The notes beneath the pieces were generated by a model. That model made no database searches. It was not told the origin of the DNA and was given only the letters and a program-made list of their open reading frames with translations. From Gammaproteobacteria bacterium (lineage in GTDB: Bacteria > Pseudomonadota > Gammaproteobacteria > Pseudomonadales > Pseudohongiellaceae): a stretch of 64,000 nt of DNA. The stretch is from the NCBI GenBank assembly GCA_002706685.1, contig PALV01000011.1, positions 186,001 through 250,000 on the forward strand, read 5' to 3'. This document shows positions 24,934 to 33,381 of this stretch, piece after piece. Position numbers and translations under genes: made by a program. Within the stretch, counting starts at the first letter, position 1. Each line of letters starts with the position of its first letter.

Positions 24934-26279
24934 TCGGGCAGCGGCCGCATGGTCAGATTGTGTGGCTGACCATTATTTACCCAGATATTGTCCTCAATCC
25001 GTATGCCGCCATATGGCAGCAATTCGTCTACCAGTTTCCATTGCACAAGACCCACGTGATCGCCAGCGCGTGCTTTGTCCAGCAGCATGGGGATGAAGTA
25101 AACACCTGGTTCGATAGTGAAGACCATGTTGTTCTGGATAGTACGCGTTGTTCGCAGGGCCGGAAACTGAGGTGGTGGAGTGGCGATGGTGCCATCCGGC
25201 GCGGTCATGCGCCCGCCGACATCATGGACCTGCAGGCCCAGCAGATGGCCAAGGCCATGAGGCAGGAATGTGGTCGTCAGGCCAGTCTCAAAAACCTCTT
25301 CAGCCGTGCCGATACAAACGCCGGTATCGACGAGCAGCCGAGCCAGCAGGCGGTGCGAATGGACGTGCAGATCGATGTAATTCATGCCAGGTTTGATGGC
25401 TTCGATCACCTCGCGTTGCAGTGATTGCACGCCGGCCAGCAGGGCTTTGAACTCGGGGTGACAATCAGGGCGAACCCAGGTGCGGGTAATGTCCGAGCAA
25501 TATCCCGCACTGCGACAGCCGGCATCAATCAGCAATACCCGGTTGTGGCTCTGATCGGCTGAGGAACGGCGTTGCTTGTGCTGATAGTGCAGCGTCGCGG
25601 CGTGTTCATTAACCGCAACAATGCTTGGATAGGGAAGGTCCTGATCAAGCGCGCGGCAGGCACGCAGATAGGCCATGTGAATATCGTACTCATCGCTACC
25701 GTCCAGAAAGGCGTCATGGGCTGCCTGGTGACCGGTAAGAGCCAGCGCATTGGCGTTTGCGACTCGGTGCACCTCGTAAGCAGTTTTGAACGCCCGTCGA
25801 AAGTCGAGCTGGCTCAGCAGCCGCGGCGGATTGATGGCTTGCGGTGCGATATCCAGTGATTCGGCCAGTGCTATGCCTTCACCCAGAAACACAAGTTTTT
25901 CATGTGTATCAAGCCTCGGGCGCAGCTCTCTGGCGAGTTGTGATAAATCACTGAGAATCACGATCTCGAATTCTTTTGCCCACCACAAAGGCATATCCAC
26001 ATGCTGGTCATGCCAGAAATCCTGGGGAATGACGGCAAAGAACACGGGCGTTTTGCCTGAGCGAATCAGTACCAACTGATCGGGACGGTCGACGGGTAAC
26101 CAGCGCAGGTAATGGCCCCACGCGCGAAACGGCATGGCGTGGTCATCCGCGTAGTGGTCATGCGCCATACCGCTATGAACCAGCACGCTGTGTTCAGCCA
26201 GTTTTGCTGCCTGAAGTGCCTCAGAGTATTCCGCTACCAGGCACTGCAGGTGTTCGGCAAATAATTCTTCGGTCTTCAT
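24930..26279 (-). CDS. pepQ: Xaa-Pro dipeptidase PepQ
   Basis: The 449-residue protein is full length for PepQ. Its C-terminal pita-bread domain shows the dinuclear metal ligands: aspartates in LLIDAGCRSAGYCSDITRTW, histidine in HGLGHLLGLQVHDVGG, glutamate in TIEPGVYF and glutamate in GGIRIEDN. It cleaves dipeptides with C-terminal proline in the cytoplasm, and some homologues also hydrolyse organophosphates. It is divergent from dinB by 41 bases and meets waaA end to end with shared stop bases. Confidence 0.92.
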   Translation of the reverse strand: MKTEELFAEHLQCLVAEYSEALQAAKLAEHSVLVHSGMAHDHYADDHAMPFRAWGHYLRWLPVDRPDQLVLIRSGKTPVFFAVIPQDFWHDQHVDMPLWWAKEFEIVILSDLSQLARELRPRLDTHEKLVFLGEGIALAESLDIAPQAINPPRLLSQLDFRRAFKTAYEVHRVANANALALTGHQAAHDAFLDGSDEYDIHMAYLRACRALDQDLPYPSIVAVNEHAATLHYQHKQRRSSADQSHNRVLLIDAGCRSAGYCSDITRTWVRPDCHPEFKALLAGVQSLQREVIEAIKPGMNYIDLHVHSHRLLARLLVDTGVCIGTAEEVFETGLTTTFLPHGLGHLLGLQVHDVGGRMTAPDGTIATPPPQFPALRTTRTIQNNMVFTIEPGVYFIPMLLDKARAGDHVGLVQWKLVDELLPYGGIRIEDNIWVNNGQPHNLTMRPLPD

Positions 26280-26304
26280 GCTGTGTGATAATACGCCTAA
26301 TCAG

Positions 26305-26316
26305 TGTCAAGTGACA
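26305..26316. promoter_or_regulatory. Short palindrome between pepQ and dinB
   Basis: TGTCA-AG-TGACA is a perfect palindrome ending 4 bases before the dinB ATG, in the 41-base gap between the divergent genes. It could be an operator covering the dinB start, but it does not fit the LexA consensus CTGT-N8-ACAG. Confidence 0.25.
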
Positions 26317-26320
26317 GACC

Positions 26321-27400
26321 ATGAACGCATTCAGTATTCGAAAGATTATCCATTGCGATTGCGACTGCTTCTACGCCGCCATCGAAATGCGTGATAACCC
26401 CGAACTGCGCGGCAGGCCGCTGGCCGTGGGCGGTTCAAGCGAGCGCCGCGGCGTCGTGGCAACCTGCAACTACGAGGCGCGCAAATACGGTATCCACTCT
26501 GCCATGCCAATGGCAACCGCACTCAGGCGTTGTTCACAGTTGCGCGTGGTTCCGCCACGTATGGATGTATATCGGCAGGTATCCCGCCAGGTTCAGTCCA
26601 TTTTCAGCGATTACACGGATCTTATTGAACCATTGTCCTTGGATGAAGCCTATCTTGACGTGTCTGAGGCTCAGGCCTGCCGTGGCAGTGCCACCCTGAT
26701 TGCGTCAGAGATACGCCAGCGGGTCAGGGAAACCCTGGGCATCACGATTTCTGCGGGTATCGCACCCAACAAATTCCTGGCCAAGATAGCCAGCGACTGG
26801 AACAAGCCGGATGGTCAATATGTCATCCGTCCGCAGGAGGTCGATGACTTTGTCCGCCAGTTGCCGGTAAAAAAACTCTTTGGTGTTGGCAAGGTGACAG
26901 CAGGGCGCCTGCACTCATTGGGGATCTCTACCTGTGAGGATCTGCGTGCTTATAGTGAGCAGGCATTGCTGGCTCAGTTTGGCAGCTTTGGAGCGCGATT
27001 ACATCAACTTTGCCGGGGCATAGACGATCGGCCGGTCAAGGTTGAGCGGCAACGCAAGTCACTTAGTGTGGAAAACACATTTGCGGCTGATTTGCCCGAC
27101 CTTGACGCCTGTTTGCAGCATATTGATGAACTTTTTCAGCAAATGCAGCGACGATGGCAGTCAATCCATTCACGTTACCGGGTATCGGGTTGCTTCGTGA
27201 AGCTCAAATTCAACAATTTTGTCTCAACGACCGCTGAGCACCTGGCCGATGATATGCATCGTGACTGGTTCCCGGGATTGATGGCCCAGGCCTGGCAACG
27301 TCATCAACGCCCGGTGCGATTGATTGGACTTGGGGTGCGACTGAAACCGCGCGACCCGGAGACGGAAGTCGATCAATTGCAGCTGGCGCTGGACGACTGA
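26321..27400 (+). CDS. dinB: DNA polymerase IV
   Basis: The 359-residue Y-family polymerase has catalytic carboxylates in IIHCDCDCFYAAIE (Asp about 13) and LSLDEAYLDV (Asp/Glu about 105-110). GISAGIAPNKFLAKIASDWNKP is the fingers/palm signature, and GVGKVTAGRLHSLGI is the helix-hairpin-helix thumb. The little-finger domain follows, but the extreme C-terminus shows no clear beta-clamp peptide. It performs translesion and error-prone synthesis. The E. coli gene is LexA-controlled; no convincing LexA box is seen here. tesB lies 7 bases downstream in the opposite direction. Confidence 0.94.
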   Translation: MNAFSIRKIIHCDCDCFYAAIEMRDNPELRGRPLAVGGSSERRGVVATCNYEARKYGIHSAMPMATALRRCSQLRVVPPRMDVYRQVSRQVQSIFSDYTDLIEPLSLDEAYLDVSEAQACRGSATLIASEIRQRVRETLGITISAGIAPNKFLAKIASDWNKPDGQYVIRPQEVDDFVRQLPVKKLFGVGKVTAGRLHSLGISTCEDLRAYSEQALLAQFGSFGARLHQLCRGIDDRPVKVERQRKSLSVENTFAADLPDLDACLQHIDELFQQMQRRWQSIHSRYRVSGCFVKLKFNNFVSTTAEHLADDMHRDWFPGLMAQAWQRHQRPVRLIGLGVRLKPRDPETEVDQLQLALDD

Positions 27401-27407
27401 CAGGGTC

Positions 27408-28277
27408 TCAGTCGCGCAGGCGAATCAGACCTTCCTGACACACTGATGCCACCAGCACGCCGTCTCTGGTAAAGATATTGCCGCGGTTAAACCCGCGCGC
27501 CTGCGACGAAGACGGGCTGTCCTGGCTGTAGAGCAGCCACTGATCCATGCGGAACGGGCGATGGAACCACATGGTGTGGTCAAGGCTGGCGATCTGCAGC
27601 TTGGGGTCGAACAGGCTCTGGCCGTGTGGGCGCAGACTGGTCTGCAGCAGCGTCATATCGGACGCGTATGCCAACAGGTGTTCATGGTAGGGGTAGTCTT
27701 CAGGCAAATCGGTATTGATGCGGAACCAGACGCTGGTCTGCGGCGCTTTTGGCGTGTTGTCGAACAGGCTGTTGATATCGACATGGCGCAGGTCCACTGC
27801 AAACTGCCTGGAGAAGCGGTCAAGCAGCTCATCCGATATTTTACCGCGAAACTGTTCAGCCATCTGTTTGCGATCGGCACATTCCTCAGGTGGCGGCACA
27901 TCAGGCATATCGACCTGGTGCGACAGGCCTTCTTCGCGCACCTGAAATGATGCGGACATGTTAAGAATGGCTTTGCCGTGCTGGATGGCAACGATGCGCC
28001 GGGTCGTGAAGCTGCGACCATCCCGAATGCGATCTACCTGGTAAATGACCGGGTGCTTAAGGTCCCCAGGGCGCAGGAAGTAGGCATGAAGTGAGTGTAC
28101 GTGACGATCCTCGGGAACGGTGTGAGTGGCACTCAGCAGCGCCTGAGCCAGCACCTGGCCGCCATATACACGGAACCAGCCCTCATTGTTTGAGGAGGTT
28201 CGATAGAGATTTTCATCCAGCTTTTCCAGCGCCAGATGATTCATCAATTGCGTAAGTTGTTCGTTGTCGCTGCTCAT
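27408..28277 (-). CDS. tesB: Acyl-CoA thioesterase II
   Basis: The 289-residue protein is full length for TesB, a double hot-dog thioesterase. FRVYGGQVLAQALLSA, LHAYFLRPGD and GRSFTTRRIVA mark the N-terminal half. SLDHTMWFHRPFRMDQWLLY and the late GLI segment with CQEG hold the Asp/Gln of the catalytic set. It hydrolyses medium and long acyl-CoAs to free fatty acids and CoA in the cytoplasm. It is a single gene with an ordinary start. Confidence 0.95.
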   Translation of the reverse strand: MSSDNEQLTQLMNHLALEKLDENLYRTSSNNEGWFRVYGGQVLAQALLSATHTVPEDRHVHSLHAYFLRPGDLKHPVIYQVDRIRDGRSFTTRRIVAIQHGKAILNMSASFQVREEGLSHQVDMPDVPPPEECADRKQMAEQFRGKISDELLDRFSRQFAVDLRHVDINSLFDNTPKAPQTSVWFRINTDLPEDYPYHEHLLAYASDMTLLQTSLRPHGQSLFDPKLQIASLDHTMWFHRPFRMDQWLLYSQDSPSSSQARGFNRGNIFTRDGVLVASVCQEGLIRLRD

Positions 28278-28463
28278 TCTTCCGTTCCTGCTTAGCGATT
28301 ATCGATGTGATATTACGGGTAGTTTACCAGTTTGCACGCAAGTCTACCGATGCATCTTGCCGGTCGATCTGGCAACAAGAGCAGCTTTCTTTACCAGGCG
28401 ACATGCCAGGCGTATGATTCAGTTGAGTAAAACAACAATAATCAAATTTGGAGGAGAGAGCAG

Positions 28464-28967
28464 ATGCGACGGACATTGATGGGGGCTGCGCTGGTATCGG
28501 CGACAGTTCTGGCAGCGGCGATATGGTCCAATGAGTCGGCAGATGCCGCGCAGGATGACGCGCTGATGGCGGTCAAACAGCAGTTTATCGGCCACTACGA
28601 ACTGGTCAGTTTTGTCAGCTTCCCGGCCACGGGTGGTGAAGTAGACAACAACTATGTTGGCCGAATCATGTACGACGAAAACGACCAGATGTCCGCCCAG
28701 GGGATGCCCAGGGATCTGCCTGAACGTGCTGCGCAGACCACTGAGCTGGTGCGCGGTGGGTTTGCATACTGGGGGCCTGTCACCTGGGATATCTCCCAGA
28801 ACAAAGTCACACACCACGTTGAAGGTTCACCTACGCGCGGCAGCTGGGTGGGTGAAGACAATGTTCGCTACTACGAGTTCACCCCGGAAGGCTTGTTGAA
28901 ACTCTCAATTCGCGATGAGAATGGTCGTACCACCGGCACCCTGACCTGGCGACGTATCGAAGGCTGA
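28464..28967 (+). CDS. Secreted lipocalin-like protein
   Basis: The 167-residue protein has a signal peptide (cleavage around ESADAAQ). IGHYELVSFVSFP, GRIMYDENDQMSAQ, YWGPVTWDISQNKVTHHVEGS and YYEFTPEGLLKLSIRD fit the lipocalin-like family that binds small hydrophobic molecules. There are no catalytic residues to name. The ATG follows a strong GGAGGAG site. The stop codon begins a 9-bp hairpin, and a cyclic-di-GMP protein starts 46 bases later on the same strand, so they may share a transcript. Confidence 0.7.
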   Translation: MRRTLMGAALVSATVLAAAIWSNESADAAQDDALMAVKQQFIGHYELVSFVSFPATGGEVDNNYVGRIMYDENDQMSAQGMPRDLPERAAQTTELVRGGFAYWGPVTWDISQNKVTHHVEGSPTRGSWVGEDNVRYYEFTPEGLLKLSIRDENGRTTGTLTWRRIEG

Positions 28968-28995
28968 AGTAAACCGATCGGATTCAGGTTTACTT
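28967..28995 (+). promoter_or_regulatory. Hairpin between lipocalin-like and GGDEF-EAL genes
   Basis: AAGTAAACC (28967-28975) and GGTTTACTT (28987-28995) form a perfect 9-bp stem with an 11-base loop, starting at the stop codon of the lipocalin-like gene. No T-run follows, so it is more likely a partial terminator or mRNA-stabilising structure than a full terminator. Confidence 0.45.
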
Positions 28996-29013
28996 AGACA
29001 GAAAGGATGTCGA

Positions 29014-31923
29014 GTGGGTGCGGCGGAGGGAGTCGTTGTGCAATATCGTCAAATAGGAAAAGATCCCCTGGTCTGGCTCGGGGCCGGATTGAGCGCTGCT
29101 CTTGTAACGGCGCTGGTCTGGCCTGTCGGGTCTGCTCAGATCCCGGCCCAGACCTATCTGACATTTCATTCGCTGGCCGAAGCCGCTGCCATCATGGTGG
29201 CGGTGCTTGTCTTTCTGGCTGGCTGGCATGCAGCACGCCAGAGGAGCATTGCCGCGCCGCTGGCCGCTATTTCCTGTGCGTTTCTCGCGGTTGCACTGCT
29301 TGATGTAATGCATGCGCTCTCTTATCAGGGCATGCCTGATTTTTTCACTGAAAACTCCCCGCAAAAAACCATTTATTTTTGGTTGGCGGCCCGCATTGTT
29401 GCCACGTTCGGCCTGCTGGCGGCCATCTTCCTGCGTTTTAGCTGGCAGGTGAATCGCAGACGCTATTTGCTTGGTGTGGCGCTGGCCGTGTTGCTGACTT
29501 TAGTCATTGCCTGGCTAGTGCTAGTGTGGCCGCAGCATCTGCCCCCCGTATACGATGCAAGGCTCGGGCTGACAGCCTTCAAGACAAACACGGAGTACTT
29601 GCTGGTCATCACGAATCTTGCCGCTGCGCTTGGACTGCTGTTACGCCCCGTTGCCCGTCATCGCCTGTTTGCCGTTCGAGCCGCCGTTGCAGCCCTTTGC
29701 GTGATGGCGCTGTCGGGTGTCTGGTTCACACTCTATGCTGAGTTTGACGATTTTTACATTGCGATGGGGCACGTCTATAAAGTCATTGCCTATGTACTGT
29801 TGTATCGAGCTGTATTTGTGGAGGCAATCGAGCATCCCTATGTTGAGTTGCGGCAGTCAGAAAAGCAGCTGCAGGCGATACTGGATGCCGTGCCCGACAT
29901 GTTGTTGCGGGTAACCGAAGAAGGTCTGTTGCGTTACGTGCAAAACACAGATCCGCAATTACTTCCTGACCAGTGGGGTATTCATTCGGGCCGGCAATTG
30001 CATGAGCTGCTGCCGCCCGACGCCGAATCAGTCTTTCGGGATTGCTTGCGAAGTGCAAAGGACGCGGGGTATTGCAGTGGCCATCAATTCAGTGTGCCGT
30101 TTGAGGGTAGTGAAGTTGTCTACGAAATGTCGGCAGTCGTCATGGCAGATGGCTCTGAGCTTGGCGGCCGCGACACACCTCGCGAGTTTATTGTAGTTAT
30201 CCGAGACATTACGTCCCGCCAGCGTACCGAAACAGAACTCAGGCTGGCTGCTGTGGCGTTTGAAACACAGACCGCCATCATGGTGACTGACGCCCGTCAG
30301 CGTATCCTCAAGGTTAATCGGGCATTCACAGAAATTACTGGATATCTCCCGGATGAGGTTCTGGGCAAAACGCCCAATATTCTCAGTTCCGGCATGCAGG
30401 ATCAGACTTTCTACAATGCCATGTATCAGGCGCTGGAGAAAAACGGTTGCTGGGAAGGCGAAATCTGGAATCGTCGTAAAAGTGGCGAAGCCTATCCAGA
30501 GCATCTGACCATTAATGAAGTCAGGGATGCATCCGGCAAGCTAGAATACTTCGTCGGCAATTTTGGAGACCTGACCCTCGTCAGGCAGGCTGAGGAGCGC
30601 ATCCACAACCTGGTCTACTATGACTCATTGACAGGTCTGCCCAATCGCCGGCTGATGCTCGATCATATCAGTCGTGCCCAGGATGATGGCGAGCGACGCG
30701 GTCGTGATTCGATGTGGGCGCTGCTGTTCATCGATCTTGATAATTTCAAGGCACTCAACGATACCCGAGGTTACGCCATGGGTGATCAATTGCTGTGTCG
30801 CGCAGCAGACCGAATCAAAGGGGTGATCCGCAAACAGGACATAGTGGCTCGTCCTGGCGGTGATGAGTTCGCAATCCTGCTGGATACCCGCAATGGCGTT
30901 CCAACTGCAGCATCAAGGGGAGCGCTGGAGGCCGCCCAAAAAATAATGGATGCCTTGTCAGCTCCCTTTTATCTGGACGAACAATACTTTGTGGCTACTG
31001 CCAGCATCGGTAGCACACTGTTCAACGGAGCAACGTTTACCCCCAGTGAGCTATTGGGGCAGGCGGAACTGGCAATGTACAAAGCCAAAGAGATGGGCGG
31101 CAACACTCATTGTTTCTTTGAGCCTGAGATGCAGGAACTTGCAATTAAACGTACGCGTCTGGAGCGCGAGCTGCGCGCTGCAGTAGAGGCTCAACAGTTT
31201 GAACTCTATTACCAACCGAAAGTCGACCGTCAGTCTGTTGTGCAGGGGTTCGAGTTATTGCTGCGCTGGAATCACCCGGAGAGGGGTGTTGTATCACCCG
31301 CGGATTTCATTCCGATTGCTGAGACAACAGGTCTGATCGTACCGCTGGGTGAGTGGATGTTACGAAAGGCCTGCAGTCAGTTGCTTGAATGGCAAACAGA
31401 CAAGGATCGTTGTCATTGGCAGCTGGCAATCAATATCAGTGAGCGTCAATTGTCACAGCACAATTTTGTCGAGCGGGTAGACAAGATTACAACCGAGATG
31501 GGGATGACTGAAGGTCTGTTGCGCAAGCTCGAGTTCGAGATTACCGAGAGCATGCTGGTTCATGACATCAAATCGGCGGTGCAGACGATAGAGGCAATCA
31601 ACCGTACCGGCATACGCTTCTCAATGGATGATTTTGGTACAGGCTATTCCTCATTGAACTATTTGAAGATGTTGCCACTGGATGTTGTCAAGATTGACCA
31701 GAGTTTCACCGCCGATATGCTGCACGACAAAGGCGCGGCGGTGATTGTGGAGATGGTAATCGCTCTAGGCACCACCATGGAGTTTCAGATCGTTGCCGAA
31801 GGCGTGGAGACAAAGGAGCAGCATCAAGCCTTGATCGATCGTGGCTGCGATCTGATGCAGGGTTACTACTACGGCAAACCGGTGCCACGCCAGGAAATAG
31901 TTAAACCTGGAACCCTTCCCTAG
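29014..31923 (+). CDS. MASE3-PAS-PAS-GGDEF-EAL cyclic-di-GMP protein
   Basis: The 969-residue protein starts with a membrane sensor of about 270 residues that fits MASE3 (FHSLAEAAAIMVAVLVF, DVMHALSYQGMPDF, MGHVYKVIAYVLLYRAVF). Two PAS domains follow (about 280-400 and 405-525). The GGDEF domain has an intact RPGGDEF at about 615 and an I-site RKQD five residues before it, so product inhibition is likely. The EAL domain begins with the variant ELLLRW (about 745) and keeps INIS, EITES, MDDFGTGYSS, KIDQ, AEGVE and QGYYYG, so phosphodiesterase activity is plausible. Two GTG starts are credible: 29014 (AAGGA upstream) and 29038 (GGAGGGAG, 5 bases before). The stop shares CTAG with the convergent metallohydrolase gene. 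Confidence 0.92.
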   Translation: MGAAEGVVVQYRQIGKDPLVWLGAGLSAALVTALVWPVGSAQIPAQTYLTFHSLAEAAAIMVAVLVFLAGWHAARQRSIAAPLAAISCAFLAVALLDVMHALSYQGMPDFFTENSPQKTIYFWLAARIVATFGLLAAIFLRFSWQVNRRRYLLGVALAVLLTLVIAWLVLVWPQHLPPVYDARLGLTAFKTNTEYLLVITNLAAALGLLLRPVARHRLFAVRAAVAALCVMALSGVWFTLYAEFDDFYIAMGHVYKVIAYVLLYRAVFVEAIEHPYVELRQSEKQLQAILDAVPDMLLRVTEEGLLRYVQNTDPQLLPDQWGIHSGRQLHELLPPDAESVFRDCLRSAKDAGYCSGHQFSVPFEGSEVVYEMSAVVMADGSELGGRDTPREFIVVIRDITSRQRTETELRLAAVAFETQTAIMVTDARQRILKVNRAFTEITGYLPDEVLGKTPNILSSGMQDQTFYNAMYQALEKNGCWEGEIWNRRKSGEAYPEHLTINEVRDASGKLEYFVGNFGDLTLVRQAEERIHNLVYYDSLTGLPNRRLMLDHISRAQDDGERRGRDSMWALLFIDLDNFKALNDTRGYAMGDQLLCRAADRIKGVIRKQDIVARPGGDEFAILLDTRNGVPTAASRGALEAAQKIMDALSAPFYLDEQYFVATASIGSTLFNGATFTPSELLGQAELAMYKAKEMGGNTHCFFEPEMQELAIKRTRLERELRAAVEAQQFELYYQPKVDRQSVVQGFELLLRWNHPERGVVSPADFIPIAETTGLIVPLGEWMLRKACSQLLEWQTDKDRCHWQLAINISERQLSQHNFVERVDKITTEMGMTEGLLRKLEFEITESMLVHDIKSAVQTIEAINRTGIRFSMDDFGTGYSSLNYLKMLPLDVVKIDQSFTADMLHDKGAAVIVEMVIALGTTMEFQIVAEGVETKEQHQALIDRGCDLMQGYYYGKPVPRQEIVKPGTLP

Positions 31924-33347
31924 AATTCGATGCTCTCGCCGTACGCCGGAATTTCGGCCCGGATGCCCTTGTCCTGCAGCAGCCTGTCCGCGAGTACCTG
32001 CAGAGCCTCTGTTTCGCCGTGGACCAGCATGACGCGAGGACGCTGGGTGTCGGCGTTGGGCGAATTTACCTTGAAGTGACCGAGCCAGTCGACCAGCTCA
32101 TCCTGTCCTGCATGTGCTGACAGACCGCCGATGGTCTCTATGCGTGCGCCGACCTTGAAATCGTCGCCGAACATCTTGAACGTTTCGACACCATCGACCA
32201 GCATCCTGCCCAGTGTGCCGCGCGCCTGGAACCCGATAAAGATCACTGTGTTTTCGCGTTTCCAGATGCGGTGTTTAAAGTGATGGCGAATTCGCCCTCC
32301 GGTACACATTCCGCTGCCTGCGATGATCAGGGCACCCTGCTTGATGGCATTGATCTGCATCGACTCTTCGGCCGAGCGGCACAGTTTGAGGGTAGGCAGA
32401 AACTGCGCCAGTGACTCACGGTTGGCGTCGCTGAGGCAACGAATGTCTTCGTCATCAAGCAGATGGAGCCAGCGGTCATAGATTTCAGTTACTTCGATGG
32501 CCATCGGGCTATCCAGAAATACCTGCCAGTTATCCAGTTCGCCGCTGTGATGCAGGCACCCCAGGTGATAAATCAGCTCTTGTGAGCGACCAATCGCGAA
32601 AGAGGGGATCATGACATTGCCGCCTGCCTGCCAGGTCTCGTGCAGAACCTGCTTGAACTGCGTGAGCGTTGCATCATGGTCACGGTGATTGCGATTGCCA
32701 TAGGTGCCTTCCATCAACACCAGGTCGGCCTCGTCTACATATTCTGGGTCATTCATCAGGGCGGAATGGCAGTTGCCGAGATCGCCTGAGAACACGAGAA
32801 TGCGCGGTTTACCGTGCTCAATGAGTTTCAGGTGCACAATCGCGGAACCGAGGATATGACCGGCATCCAGAAATGTCAGCTCAACGTCCGCGGCAATGCC
32901 AAATGGTTTACGGTATTGCTTGCCATCGCAGAGGCGAAGCACTTTTTCCACATCATGTGCTGTGTATCGAGGCTCGATCTGCGGGCGACCGGCACGCTGC
33001 CGACGCAGGTTGTCACGTTCCAGGTCTCTCTCATAAAGGCCGCGTGCGTCTTCCAGCAGGACACGAAGCAGCTGACGGGTAGCCTGAGTGCAATAGATGG
33101 GGCCATCGAAGCCCTGATTCACCAGTGTCGGCAGCAGCCCGGAATGGTCCAGATGACCATGCGACAGAATCACCGCGTCTATTTCGGCCGGATTGAACGG
33201 GAAACTCTCCTCATGAACACGGTCAACCGCATCCCCACCCTGGTGCATGCCGCAATCCAGCAGGATTTTGCCGATAGCTGGTGACTCCAGCATATGGCAG
33301 GACCCGGTTACTTCCTGGGCAGCCCCGTAAAATGTCAGCCTGGCCAT
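31920..33347 (-). CDS. Beta-CASP metallo-beta-lactamase-fold hydrolase (RNase-like)
   Basis: The 475-residue protein has the metal-binding HGHLDH motif (63-68) in LSHGHLDHSG. EGTYGNR and an SPMA.E..EIYDRW region mark the beta-CASP insert. The final metal and RNA-specificity region has GSGMCTGGRIRHHFKH, GFQARGTLGRML, SAHAGQDELVDWL and VHGETEAL. This is the CPSF/Ysh1-like bacterial subgroup, expected to cut RNA in the cytoplasm, though activities vary. It is convergent with the cyclic-di-GMP gene, sharing stop bases, and lies 34 bases downstream of the antiporter operon, so it could be its last cistron. Confidence 0.88.
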   Translation of the reverse strand: MARLTFYGAAQEVTGSCHMLESPAIGKILLDCGMHQGGDAVDRVHEESFPFNPAEIDAVILSHGHLDHSGLLPTLVNQGFDGPIYCTQATRQLLRVLLEDARGLYERDLERDNLRRQRAGRPQIEPRYTAHDVEKVLRLCDGKQYRKPFGIAADVELTFLDAGHILGSAIVHLKLIEHGKPRILVFSGDLGNCHSALMNDPEYVDEADLVLMEGTYGNRNHRDHDATLTQFKQVLHETWQAGGNVMIPSFAIGRSQELIYHLGCLHHSGELDNWQVFLDSPMAIEVTEIYDRWLHLLDDEDIRCLSDANRESLAQFLPTLKLCRSAEESMQINAIKQGALIIAGSGMCTGGRIRHHFKHRIWKRENTVIFIGFQARGTLGRMLVDGVETFKMFGDDFKVGARIETIGGLSAHAGQDELVDWLGHFKVNSPNADTQRPRVMLVHGETEALQVLADRLLQDKGIRAEIPAYGESIEF

Positions 33348-33381
33348 AAGATTTAAATCCTGTGTCAGAAGTAAAATTTCT

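Noticed and set aside
26280..26320. LexA box for dinB
   Set aside because: Neither the palindrome TGTCA-AG-TGACA nor CTGTGTGATAAT fits CTGT-N8-ACAG.
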